Of a stretch of DNA of 64,000 nucleotides, positions 50,948-59,999 are shown in pieces. Source of the DNA: Verrucomicrobiales bacterium (GTDB taxonomy: Bacteria; Verrucomicrobiota; Verrucomicrobiia; Limisphaerales; J093); the NCBI GenBank assembly GCA_024233215.1, contig JACKPW010000006.1, positions 248,001 to 312,000 of the forward strand, written 5' to 3'. A program made the translations under genes and the position numbers. A model generated the notes under the pieces. The model saw only the letters and a program-made list of their open reading frames with translations. It was not told the DNA's origin and searched no databases. Numbering within the stretch: position 1 is the stretch's first letter; every line of letters starts with the position of its first letter.

Positions 50948-51094
50948 CCACCACGAATGAACACGAATCGACACGAATCCAAGGAAAGCGACGAAACCCA
51001 ACTCCTACGCGTGTGCGGAGTGATCCGGACCCTGACGGGCGTAGGCCGTCCGGGCTCCGGGTATTCGTGTGAATTCGTGTCCATTCGTGGTTAA
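50948..51094. repeat. Inverted repeat with arms of three 10-bp phased units, in the thrS leader
   Basis: The left arm has ACGAAT at 50953, 50963 and 50973. The right arm has ATTCGT at 51063, 51073 and 51083. Both step by exactly 10 bp, and the arms are inverted copies (CCACGAATGAACACGAATCG against the complement of GTGTCCATTCGTGG). It fills most of the space between the terminator and the thrS ATG. It has the same geometry as the unrelated-sequence repeat at 17411-17556. Confidence 0.7.
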
Positions 51095-51106
51095 CTCCCT
51101 CCCTTT

Positions 51107-53191
51107 ATGCCCGAAGAGAACCAGCAGTTGAAGGAACGTAAGACCCTCGACGAGCGCGAGCAGATGTCCGAGCTCGAACGCCTTCGTCATTCGTGTGCGC
51201 ATGTCATGGCCACCGCCATCTTGCGCCTCTGGCCCGATGCCCAGTTCGCCTACGGTCCGCCCGTCGAAAACGGGTTCTACTACGACGTCGAACTGGACCA
51301 TCGGATTTCGCCCGAGGACTTCGAGGCCATCGAGGCCGAGATGAAGAAGGAGATCAAGGCCAACAACGTCTTCGAGAAGCTCGTCGTCACGCGCGACCAA
51401 GCCATCGCCGACGCAAAGAGTGGTCGTCTGGGCGGTCTGAGTGAGCGCCCGGACAACGAGAGCAAGTTCAAGCTCGACCTCCTGGACCAGATCCCGGAAG
51501 GCGAGCCCATCTCCTATTACCGGAACGGCGACTTTGTGGACCTCTGCGCCGGCCCGCACGTGATGCGCACCGGCAACATCAAGGCGTTCAAGCTCACCAG
51601 CGTGGCGAGCGCCTACTACAAGGGCGACGAAAACAACCCGCAACTCCAGCGCATCTACGGCACGGCCTTCAAGAACAAGACCGAGTTGGAGGCTTACTTC
51701 ACGATGCTGGAGGAGGCGAAGAAGCGCGATCACCGGAAGCTCGGCGCGGAGATGGGCCTCTACACCATCGACGCAGAATACACCGGCCCCGGCATGCCAC
51801 TCTGGTTGCCCAAGGGTACCGCCATCGTCGAGGAACTGGAGAAGCTGGCCAAGGAAACCGAGTTCGCCGCCGGCTACGTCCGCGTCCGCACGCCACACCT
51901 GGCGAAGGAGAAGATGTATAGGACCAGCGGGCATTTGCCGTACTACGCGGACAGCATGTTCCCGCCGATGACGCTCGATGAGCTTGCTGCCAAACGAAGT
52001 GAGCTCGTCGAGAAGAAGCGTCACCTTTGGGAGCACTGCTGGGCATCCGGTGCTGTCGAAGCTCTGAAGCTCACAAGCGCCCATTTGGAAGCACTCAATC
52101 CCAGCCAAGAGCTGCAGTTGCTTGAGCGACGGATCAATACGCCTGAAGTGGAAGTCTCATCAGAGCAGATGGGTTGCCTTCAGGAGCTACGAGACGTGGC
52201 AAGGGAGCTGTTTCAGATGCCTTTGGCTGAGAGCTACTACCTCAAAGCCATGAACTGCCCGCATCACCACCGCATTTTTGCGGCGGAACCGCGCAGCTAT
52301 CGCGACCTGCCGTTGCGCCTGGCCGAATACGGCTGCTGCTATCGCTACGAGCAGTCGGGTGAGTTGTTCGGCCTGATGCGCGTGCGTTCGCTCAACATGA
52401 ACGACGCCCACATCTATTGCACCGAGGAACAGTTCGCGGAGGAGTTCCGGGCCGTGAACGACATGTATCTGAAGTATTTCAGGATCTTCGGCCTCGAGAA
52501 GTATGTGATGCGTTTCAGCACCCACTCGAAGGAAGGGCTCGGCAAGAAATACGTCGACGAACCGGAACTGTGGCTGAAGACCGAGGACATGGTGCGTCGC
52601 GTGTTGCAGGAGAGCGGCATCAACTATGTGGAAGTCGCGAACGAAGCGGCCTTCTACGGTCCGAAGATCGACGTGCAGGTGTGGAGCGCCATCGGCCGCG
52701 AATTCACCATCGCCACGAACCAGGTCGATTTCGCCGTGCCGGCCAAGTTCGGTCTGCAATACAAGGACCGCGACAACTCGTTCAAGACGCCGCTCTGCAT
52801 CCATCGGGCACCGCTTGGAACGCACGAGCGGTTCATCGGCTTCCTGATCGAGCATTACGCCGGGAACTTCCCGTTGTGGCTGGCGCCCGAGCAGGTGCGC
52901 GTGCTGACCATCGGCGAGGACGAGGCGTTGATCGCGTATGCGAAGGGCATCCTGAACGAACTGCGCGGCCACCAGGTCCGGGCGGAGGCGGACTTCAGTC
53001 ACGACCCGATCAAGGCGAAGGTGGCCGAGGCGGAGAAGGCGCGGGTGCACACGATGCTGGCGATTGGCCCGCGCGACATGGAGAACGGCAACGTCTCCGT
53101 CCGCCTCCACGGCAAGGGTCACCAGGGCGCCAAACCGAAAGGCGAGGTGGTGTCGGATATTGTTGCTGCGATTCGCGAACGGCGGGCGTGA
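51107..53191 (+). CDS. thrS: Threonyl-tRNA synthetase (no TGS domain, in-frame 88-residue insertion)
   Basis: A 694-residue protein. It charges tRNA-Thr. It starts directly with the editing domain (LRHSCAHVMATAILRLWPDA, the HxxxH site; later FVDLCAGPHVMRTGNIKAF), so the N-terminal TGS domain is absent. The class II core has PGMPLWLPKGTAIVEELEKL, motif 1 region HLPYYADSMFPPM, YYLKAMNCPHHHRIFA with the zinc Cys, and motif 2 RYEQSGELFGLMRVRSLNMN. Motif 3 is HRAPLGTHERFIGFLIEHYA. Between YYADSMFPPM and YYLKAMNC, where most enzymes have a few residues, 88 helical residues are inserted (51971-52234). The anticodon-binding domain is C-terminal. Expression is probably controlled by the upstream threonine leader. 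Confidence 0.95.
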   Translation: MPEENQQLKERKTLDEREQMSELERLRHSCAHVMATAILRLWPDAQFAYGPPVENGFYYDVELDHRISPEDFEAIEAEMKKEIKANNVFEKLVVTRDQAIADAKSGRLGGLSERPDNESKFKLDLLDQIPEGEPISYYRNGDFVDLCAGPHVMRTGNIKAFKLTSVASAYYKGDENNPQLQRIYGTAFKNKTELEAYFTMLEEAKKRDHRKLGAEMGLYTIDAEYTGPGMPLWLPKGTAIVEELEKLAKETEFAAGYVRVRTPHLAKEKMYRTSGHLPYYADSMFPPMTLDELAAKRSELVEKKRHLWEHCWASGAVEALKLTSAHLEALNPSQELQLLERRINTPEVEVSSEQMGCLQELRDVARELFQMPLAESYYLKAMNCPHHHRIFAAEPRSYRDLPLRLAEYGCCYRYEQSGELFGLMRVRSLNMNDAHIYCTEEQFAEEFRAVNDMYLKYFRIFGLEKYVMRFSTHSKEGLGKKYVDEPELWLKTEDMVRRVLQESGINYVEVANEAAFYGPKIDVQVWSAIGREFTIATNQVDFAVPAKFGLQYKDRDNSFKTPLCIHRAPLGTHERFIGFLIEHYAGNFPLWLAPEQVRVLTIGEDEALIAYAKGILNELRGHQVRAEADFSHDPIKAKVAEAEKARVHTMLAIGPRDMENGNVSVRLHGKGHQGAKPKGEVVSDIVAAIRERRA

Positions 53192-53252
53192 CAAGAGGCT
53201 CGGTCCCGGTAGTCTCCCCGCGTTCACCCTGGACGACCGGGCGGTCTGACGT

Positions 53253-54746
53253 ATGGCACAACTGGAACTGTTCAAGCTGCTGAGCAAGGGATTGGAGCGC
53301 ACCCTGCGCGACATGAATCCGTGGTGGCAGGGTGATCCCATTCCCGCTGTGCCGCCCATCCGCCGGTGGGCCTATGAGCCGGTGCTCGGCAGCCTGCGCA
53401 GCCAGTTGTCGCCGGCGGTCGTGCTGCGGGGCCCGCGGCAGGTGGGAAAGTCCACGTTGTTGGCCCAGGTGATCGACTCTCTTCTCGCCGAAGGGATTTC
53501 GCCGAGGCGGATATTCCGCGTCCAGTTTGACGACCTTCCGGACCTGAAACGGTTGTCCTCCCCGATCACTGAATTGGGGCAGTGGTATTGCGATCACATC
53601 CTGGGGAAGAGCTATGCGCGCGCGGCGGCGGATGGCGAGGCGCCCTGTTTCGTCCTCGATGAAGTGCAGAACCTGCCCGACTGGGCGCCGCAACTGAAGC
53701 ACATCCTCGACATCGGCAAGGTGCGGGCACTGGTCACCGGCAGTTCCGCCCTGCGCATCCAGGCGGGTCACGACAGCCTCGCCGGCCGGTTGTTCACAGT
53801 GGAAATGGGGCCGCTGCTGCTGCGGGAGATCGCCGCCTTTCGTGGACTCGGCAGCCTGAAGCCCCAACTCGGTTTCAACGGACTGGGTCCGCTGAAAGAA
53901 AAGGAGTTCTGGCTGGAACTGCGGGCCTTTGGTGAAAGGCACTCGGAGATCCGGCAAACCGCGTTCGCCGCCTTCTCAGAACGCGGCGCCTACCCGGTGG
54001 CGCAAGCCAATCCGGATGAACCCTGGGAACGGGTCGCGGATGTGTTGGAGGAGACCGTCATTCGCCGTGCGATTCAGCACGATCTCCGCATGGGCCCAAG
54101 GGGGCAGAAACGCGATGAAGCGCTCTTGGAGGAGGTCTTCCGGTTGACCTGCCGCTATGCGGGGCAGGCCCCACGCCAGGCTCTGTACCTGGACGAGTTG
54201 CGCCGTTCCCAAGGAGCAAATCTCGGCTGGCCACGAGTCCTGAGTTACCTGCGCTTCCTGGACGGCACGTTGTTGCTTCGCCTCATCAAGCCGCTCGAAC
54301 TGCGGCTGAAGCGCAAACAGGGCGCGAGCAAACTCTGTCTTTGTGATCATGCCCTGCGTGCCGCCTGGCTTCAGGAACAGATCCCACTGGACCCGCCGTT
54401 GTTGAAGCAGAAGCCGGAACTGGCCAACCTGGCGGGGCACCTGGCCGAAAGCGCCACCGGCTATTTCCTCAGTTCGGTTCCTCACCTGGATGTCGCCCAC
54501 TTTCCAGAACGCGCCGCGGAACGGGAGGTGGATTTCGTGGTCACGATCGGGGACCAGCGCATCCCGATTGAGGTAAAATACCGGGGGAGGATCACTGCTG
54601 AAGACGTCCGTGGGCTGCAGTCGTTCGTCGAAAAACCGGTCTATCGGGCCCCTTTCGGGTTACTGCTGACCCGGGATGATCAGCAAGCCACCGACGATCC
54701 CAGGATCATCAGTCTGCCACTTTCCACCCTGCTCCTCATGCGCTGA
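53253..54746 (+). CDS. AAA-type ATPase with DUF4143 domain
   Basis: A 497-residue protein. The Walker A motif GPRQVGKSTLLAQVI is at about residues 60-74 and Walker B is CFVLDEVQNLPDWAPQLKHI. ALVTGSSALRIQAGHDSLAG, with LAGRLFTVEMGPL, is the sensor 1/Arg region typical of the ATPase family fused to DUF4143. The C-terminal part EREVDFVVTIGDQRIPIEVK keeps the D...E-x-K pattern of the PD-(D/E)xK-like fold. Its physiological role is not established; such genes are common, mobile and often attributed to stress or defence without proof. 61 bp after thrS. Confidence 0.85.
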   Translation: MAQLELFKLLSKGLERTLRDMNPWWQGDPIPAVPPIRRWAYEPVLGSLRSQLSPAVVLRGPRQVGKSTLLAQVIDSLLAEGISPRRIFRVQFDDLPDLKRLSSPITELGQWYCDHILGKSYARAAADGEAPCFVLDEVQNLPDWAPQLKHILDIGKVRALVTGSSALRIQAGHDSLAGRLFTVEMGPLLLREIAAFRGLGSLKPQLGFNGLGPLKEKEFWLELRAFGERHSEIRQTAFAAFSERGAYPVAQANPDEPWERVADVLEETVIRRAIQHDLRMGPRGQKRDEALLEEVFRLTCRYAGQAPRQALYLDELRRSQGANLGWPRVLSYLRFLDGTLLLRLIKPLELRLKRKQGASKLCLCDHALRAAWLQEQIPLDPPLLKQKPELANLAGHLAESATGYFLSSVPHLDVAHFPERAAEREVDFVVTIGDQRIPIEVKYRGRITAEDVRGLQSFVEKPVYRAPFGLLLTRDDQQATDDPRIISLPLSTLLLMR

Positions 54747-54794
54747 GGGAAGACGAGTAGCGCGGCGGGCAGGCTCACGCATGGAAGGAAATCG

Positions 54795-57700
54795 ATGTCC
54801 ACCGCCCTCAAGACACCCGATGACCACGTAATCCGGGCTCTCACGGAGGTCTACGAACGTGGGCTCACCCTGGACGCGCTGGCCCGCGCCCAACAGTTCG
54901 CCCCGCTCGGGGAATGGGACGGCGCCGGGCCGTGCGTTCTCGCGGCCCGTCTGGCCGCCAATGCCGGCGCGGCTCGCCTGGCCAAGCGTCTGGCAGTTCG
55001 CGCCCTGCGGTCCAATCCGCGGGCCCCCGGCGCCCTGGCACAGTACGGCTATGAGGTGATGAACGAGCGCGGCCCGCTGGCCCTGTGGCGGCTGCTGCGG
55101 GACCGGCACGAGGAATTCGCGGGCGGCACCGACGAGGAAAAGGCGGAACTGCTCTGCCTGAAGGGCCTGGCCGCCTGCGAACTGCGGGACTTCTCCAACG
55201 CCGAGCAACTGCTCACAAGTGCCGAGGCACTGGACCCGGCCCGGCCCTGGATCCGGCTGCAACGGGCCCGGCTGTTCGAGCGCCTGGACCGGGTCGAGGA
55301 CGCGCTGGTGGCAACCGGGGAGGCCATCGACCTGCACCCGCATCCGTTCTTCCGGGCCGGCGTGCAAACCCGCGCCCACCTCCTGCAACTCCTGGACCGG
55401 GACGGCGAGGCCATCGCCCTCCTGCAGGCCGCCGATGCCGTCATCCAAAACGGACCGGTGGTGGCCCAACTCTACGCGATCCTGAGCGAGAACGGCCGGT
55501 GGTCGGAGGCGGAGACCGCATTGGAACGTTTTGTGGCACTGTCGCCGTTGCTGGAGAAGCCGCTGCGGGAATGGGTCGCAGCCCAGCGGGCACGGGTCGC
55601 TTACCACCTGGGTCGACGCGACATCGCCGCCGGGTTTGCGCGCACGCTGGACGACGATTTTCACCGGCGGTTTGCCGAGAAGCTCACGGGTGAACCGCCT
55701 GAACGGGAGCGGGTGCACCTCGAGGTCGGGTTTGTCCGGCAGCATTTCAAGACCTGCGCTCCGGCGACGCTGGCGGCACTGGGTCGCTACTGGGAGATGC
55801 CGGCGGAACATCTCCAGCTTGCGGAAGCGATGTGCTATGACGGCACGCCACACTGGCAGCAGCGACAGTGGGCGGAGGATCATGGCTGGCTGGTGCGGGA
55901 GTTCTCCGTGACCGGCGAGAGCGCCGTTGCCCTGATTGAACGGGGGGTTCCGTTTGCCATTGCCGTGGTGGACGCCACCTCCGCGCACATGATGGCGGTG
56001 GTCGGTTTTGACCGAACCCGCGGCACGCTGTTGCTGCGGGATCCGGGCCAGCCCTATACGCTGGAGGCGCCGACCACCGAGTTCTTGAAACGCTACGCCC
56101 CCTTCGGTCCCCACGGGATGGTGTTCGTTCCGGAAGCGGGGAAAGGCCGGCTGGAGGGACTGGTGCTGCCGGACGCTGAAGCCCGGGATGAATTTCACTG
56201 TCTGCGCGCCGCGCTCGCCCGGAATGACCGGCCCACCGCAGCGGAGCGATGCCGCAGACTGGACGCCGCGTTTGCCGACCATTTCCTGACCTGGGAAGCG
56301 CGGTTGGACCTCGCCACCTACGACGCCAACGAAACGGAGCAGGCCCGTTGCCTGCATCACCTGCTGGAGTTGTTTCCCAACACCCCCGCCCGACAGTTGC
56401 GCCGTTTCCGTGGTCTGCGCGAGGCCCCCTGGGAGGAACGGGTGCGATTTCTGCGGGAAGCCTGCGCGGCGGAGGAGGCGGATCCGGCCTTGTTGATCGA
56501 ACTCGCCCGCACGTTGCAGACCGATGCGCGTTGCCTCTCCGAGGCAAGGCTTTGGCTGCGCCGGGGAGCGCGTCGCCGCCCGGTGGATGCCGTGGCACAG
56601 GCGGAGATCCTCTGGGGGGAGGGCCGACTGGAGGAGGCCACGGAAATCTACCGGTTCGCCGCCAACCTGGAGAGCTTCCGCGAGGACCTGTATCAAACGT
56701 GGTTCGTGGCCTGCCGGCGAACCCGCCGGACGGACGAGGCGCTGGCGCATCTGCAGGATCGCTTCCACCGGTTCGGTGCCCGGTCGGAACAACCGGCACT
56801 CACCCTGGCCTGGGCCTGGCGGGAGGTGGAACAACCGCGACGTGCGCGGGAAGTGCTGGGCGAAGCCGCCCGCCTGCGCCCGGATGACGGACAATTGCTG
56901 CTTCGGTCGGCGGGTTTGGTGGCCCAACTTGGAGATGCCGTTGAGGCCGCCGCCCTGCTCGAGGCGGCCCGGCCAAAGGTTCGCCCGAACGACTGGCTGC
57001 GAACCGCGGCCGAGATCGCCGAAGGACTTTCAGATCAGCGGACCGCACTGCAACGCGCCCGGGAGATTCTCGAGTTGGAGCCGCTGGCCCTCGACGCCCA
57101 CGCCGGAGTGACCCGCTTGCTCGCCCGCCTGGAAGGCCCGAAGGCGGCTCGCGCCCACCTCGAGTCCGCCTGCGCCGCGTTCCCCCATCACTACGGTCTG
57201 CGCCACATGCTGGTCGAGTGGAGCCGCGACACGGATCCGGCGGCGGCAGCGGCGGGCGCCCGCAAACTGCTGCAACTGGCCCCCTCGGATCCCTGGGCAC
57301 TGCGGGAACTCGCGCTCGCCCTGTCCCGGGCGAACCGTCACGAGGAGGCGTTGCGTGAGGCGGAGGAGGCCGTGCGCGCCGAACCGCGCAACAGCTACAG
57401 CCATTCCGTGCACGGGCATCTCCTGGAACGACTGGGAAGACTCGACGAGGCCGCCGCCGCACTCCGGCGCGCCGTGGAACTGAGCGTCGACAACGGCGAC
57501 GCGATGGACACCCTGCTGAACCTCACCCGGACCGATGAAGCGCGGAAACGGGAACTCGCGTTCATCGAGCAGCAACTGATCGAGCAGGTGGTCGCCGGTG
57601 ACGGACTGCTCGCCTTTCTGAGTGTGGCCCGCCCGGTCCTCGATCCGGAGTCGCTGCTCCAGGGTCTGCGCCGGGCCCACACCGAACGACCGGACCTCTG

Positions 57701-59843
57701 GCACGCGGGGTCGGCCCTGGTTTCCCAACTGGGGCACATGGGCCGACTGGATGAGGCCCTGGACCTCGCGCACCGGGCCACCGAACGCTTTCCCCATCTG
57801 CCCCGCATCTGGTTGGACCTCGCCATCGTTCACCGCTGGCGCAGCCAACCGGAGGAAGAGATCGCCGCCGCCGAACACGCCTTCGAGATCAGCCCGGCCT
57901 GGCCTCCTGCAGCCCTCACCCTCACCGATGCACTGGAGCGATGCGGTCGGCTGGACGCTTCGCAAACGGTTCATGAGCGCGCCCTTCAGCACGCTCCCAA
58001 CGACGCCCAACTGCACGCCTCATACGCCCACCTGCTCTGGCGGCAACGCCGGACGAACGAGGCCTTCGCTGCGGTGGAACGGGCGCTCCGCCTTGCTCCA
58101 GGGCACGAGTGGGCCTGGAACCTGCTCCAGGAATGGGCAAATGACCGCGGGGAGCCGGACCGGGTCACCACACTGGCCCGGAGTCTCACCCTGGAACGTC
58201 CCGGCGAAGCCCGGGTCTGGCTGGTGCTTGTCGGAATCCTGAGCAATCCCGACGACCTCTCCGAGCGCCGGGCTGCGGTGGATCGTGCACTCGCATTGGA
58301 ACCGCATTCGACGGAGGCGTGGGACGCGAAGGCCACCCTGCTGACGGAGGCGGAGCAGTTCGACGACGCCCTGCGGGCCTGCGAGGAAGGGATCGCCGCC
58401 TGCACCGTTGATGTCCATCTGTTACGGGGACGACAGGCCTGGATCGAGGCGCAACGTCGGCGCCTGCCCGAGGCGGTGGAACGGATGCGTGCCGTCCTGG
58501 CCGAGAATGCGAGCTACGCGTGGGGCTGGAGTCAGCTTGCCGCCTGGCTGGTGGTGCAGGAAGCCCACCAGGAAGCCTCCACCGCCCTCGAGCAACTCGT
58601 CCAGCTCCAGCCCTACAACGCCTGGGTCCACCGACAACTCGGGTTCCTGCGGTTGAAGCAGGACGACCTGGAAGGTGCCCGGAAGGCCTTCGCCACGACG
58701 CTTCGTCTGACCCCCACGGATGCTGCTGCCGCCGCCAACCTGCTGGACCTCCAGATTCGCGAGGGCGACGACGAGGCGGCGACCGCCACGCTGCGGTTGA
58801 TGCAGACGCACCAACCCGGCGCCCGGACACTGGCGGCCGCGATCACCCTGGACCTCCGCGCCGGCGAACCCAAGGCAGCCCTTCGGGGGTTGCGGGAACT
58901 ATGCACGTCCCCCGACCCCGATCCGCGACCGATCAACGAGGTGACCCTGGAGTTCCAACGCATCGGTCCGGCCCGGCGCGCGGTGCGAGTGTTGCAACGT
59001 GCCCTGAAAGCGGGCTCCTGCAATCCCCAGGTCGCCGCCGCGCTGATCCGGTTGTTGATCCTCCGCAACCAGCGCCCCCGGGCAACCCGGGTGTTCCTGC
59101 GACTCCCGGAGGGTGAAGCCCGGCACCGGGCGGTGGCCCCGCTCGTGCAGGGGTTGGTCGCCGGCCGCAGCCGCTTCCGGTTCTGGTGGATCCTCCGCCG
59201 GCGCGGACGAAGCCTCGCCCGGGATGACGAATCCTGGGGCCACGTCGGCTATGGCTTGATCACGCTCAACCGGATGCGAGCCGGAGCCCGTTGGATGGCG
59301 GACTGGAGAACCCGCCGGATCGTCCAGCCGTGGATGCTCTTCAACTACTGCCTGGCGCTGCGTGATCTGGGCCGCTACGACGAGGCCAATGCGGTGGCCC
59401 GGCACGTGGTCGACACCTGGGGACACCGCGAAGGAGCGGCGGACCTGCACCTGTTCCTGGCAGTGGAGGAAGCGCTGGCGGGCGCGGTGGAACCGGCCCG
59501 GCAACATCTGGCCAGTGCGGTGGTCCGGAAGGATGTCGCCCACGACCAGGCATTGTCCGCGCTGGCCGGCGCGCTGCTGGAACATCTCCAGACCCCACGC
59601 GAGGAGCGGCCCGCCGGGTTCAGCAGCCTCCGGGATCGGTTGAGCCTCCACTTTCCCGCCGGGAGCCTGCCCCGGTTCTCGAAGGATCTCCGCCGAACCT
59701 TTCGTCGCACCGGGAAGGTGATGGCAGGCCAGGGAGCGGGTTGGCGCGCCCGGCTTTGGTTCGGCTGGCGGCTCCACTGGCAGTGGCTCGCAGTCGCAGC
59801 CGGCCTGGCCTACCTGGGACGTTTTCTGAGGTTCCCCGACTGA
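54795..59843 (+). CDS. Giant TPR protein with an embedded C39-like peptidase domain and a C-terminal hydrophobic helix
   Basis: A 1682-residue protein. Most of it is tetratricopeptide repeats (e.g. SHSVHGHLLERLGRLDEAAA, WDAKATLLTEAEQFDDALRA, VHRQLGFLRLKQDDLEGARK). A papain-like C39 peptidase-type domain is inserted at about residues 310-450: HFKTCAPATLAALGRYWEMP (Cys321), SAHMMAVVGFDRTRGTLLLR (His398) and DPGQPYTLEAP (Asp416). The Cys-His-Asp triad is complete, with oxyanion Gln candidate Q316. The C-terminus has a hydrophobic segment WLAVAAGLAYLGRFL. No signal peptide is present. A protease or peptide-binding scaffold is likely; the substrate is unknown. 48 bp downstream of the DUF4143 ATPase. 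Confidence 0.8.
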   Translation: MSTALKTPDDHVIRALTEVYERGLTLDALARAQQFAPLGEWDGAGPCVLAARLAANAGAARLAKRLAVRALRSNPRAPGALAQYGYEVMNERGPLALWRLLRDRHEEFAGGTDEEKAELLCLKGLAACELRDFSNAEQLLTSAEALDPARPWIRLQRARLFERLDRVEDALVATGEAIDLHPHPFFRAGVQTRAHLLQLLDRDGEAIALLQAADAVIQNGPVVAQLYAILSENGRWSEAETALERFVALSPLLEKPLREWVAAQRARVAYHLGRRDIAAGFARTLDDDFHRRFAEKLTGEPPERERVHLEVGFVRQHFKTCAPATLAALGRYWEMPAEHLQLAEAMCYDGTPHWQQRQWAEDHGWLVREFSVTGESAVALIERGVPFAIAVVDATSAHMMAVVGFDRTRGTLLLRDPGQPYTLEAPTTEFLKRYAPFGPHGMVFVPEAGKGRLEGLVLPDAEARDEFHCLRAALARNDRPTAAERCRRLDAAFADHFLTWEARLDLATYDANETEQARCLHHLLELFPNTPARQLRRFRGLREAPWEERVRFLREACAAEEADPALLIELARTLQTDARCLSEARLWLRRGARRRPVDAVAQAEILWGEGRLEEATEIYRFAANLESFREDLYQTWFVACRRTRRTDEALAHLQDRFHRFGARSEQPALTLAWAWREVEQPRRAREVLGEAARLRPDDGQLLLRSAGLVAQLGDAVEAAALLEAARPKVRPNDWLRTAAEIAEGLSDQRTALQRAREILELEPLALDAHAGVTRLLARLEGPKAARAHLESACAAFPHHYGLRHMLVEWSRDTDPAAAAAGARKLLQLAPSDPWALRELALALSRANRHEEALREAEEAVRAEPRNSYSHSVHGHLLERLGRLDEAAAALRRAVELSVDNGDAMDTLLNLTRTDEARKRELAFIEQQLIEQVVAGDGLLAFLSVARPVLDPESLLQGLRRAHTERPDLWHAGSALVSQLGHMGRLDEALDLAHRATERFPHLPRIWLDLAIVHRWRSQPEEEIAAAEHAFEISPAWPPAALTLTDALERCGRLDASQTVHERALQHAPNDAQLHASYAHLLWRQRRTNEAFAAVERALRLAPGHEWAWNLLQEWANDRGEPDRVTTLARSLTLERPGEARVWLVLVGILSNPDDLSERRAAVDRALALEPHSTEAWDAKATLLTEAEQFDDALRACEEGIAACTVDVHLLRGRQAWIEAQRRRLPEAVERMRAVLAENASYAWGWSQLAAWLVVQEAHQEASTALEQLVQLQPYNAWVHRQLGFLRLKQDDLEGARKAFATTLRLTPTDAAAAANLLDLQIREGDDEAATATLRLMQTHQPGARTLAAAITLDLRAGEPKAALRGLRELCTSPDPDPRPINEVTLEFQRIGPARRAVRVLQRALKAGSCNPQVAAALIRLLILRNQRPRATRVFLRLPEGEARHRAVAPLVQGLVAGRSRFRFWWILRRRGRSLARDDESWGHVGYGLITLNRMRAGARWMADWRTRRIVQPWMLFNYCLALRDLGRYDEANAVARHVVDTWGHREGAADLHLFLAVEEALAGAVEPARQHLASAVVRKDVAHDQALSALAGALLEHLQTPREERPAGFSSLRDRLSLHFPAGSLPRFSKDLRRTFRRTGKVMAGQGAGWRARLWFGWRLHWQWLAVAAGLAYLGRFLRFPD

Positions 59844-59999
59844 GGGCCGCGGCATGGAATCCCGCCTTCAAGCGGTTCCTGCGCCCCCGGCCCGAAGGCG
59901 ACCCTCGATGCCGGTCGTTCAGACCCGCTCCATGCCGCACCTCATCAATGACCGATCCAAGGATTGCCCGAAACACCGGCGCCCCCTCATACTACGCCC

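Noticed and set aside
50759..51106. T-box riboswitch upstream of thrS
   Set aside because: No T-box core or specifier-loop layout could be recognised; a Thr-codon leader with terminator explains the region better.
54660..56927. 755-codon minus-strand open frame opposite the TPR gene
   Set aside because: Composition (Arg/Gly/Pro/Gln-rich) and exact opposition to a domain-supported gene show it is a shadow.
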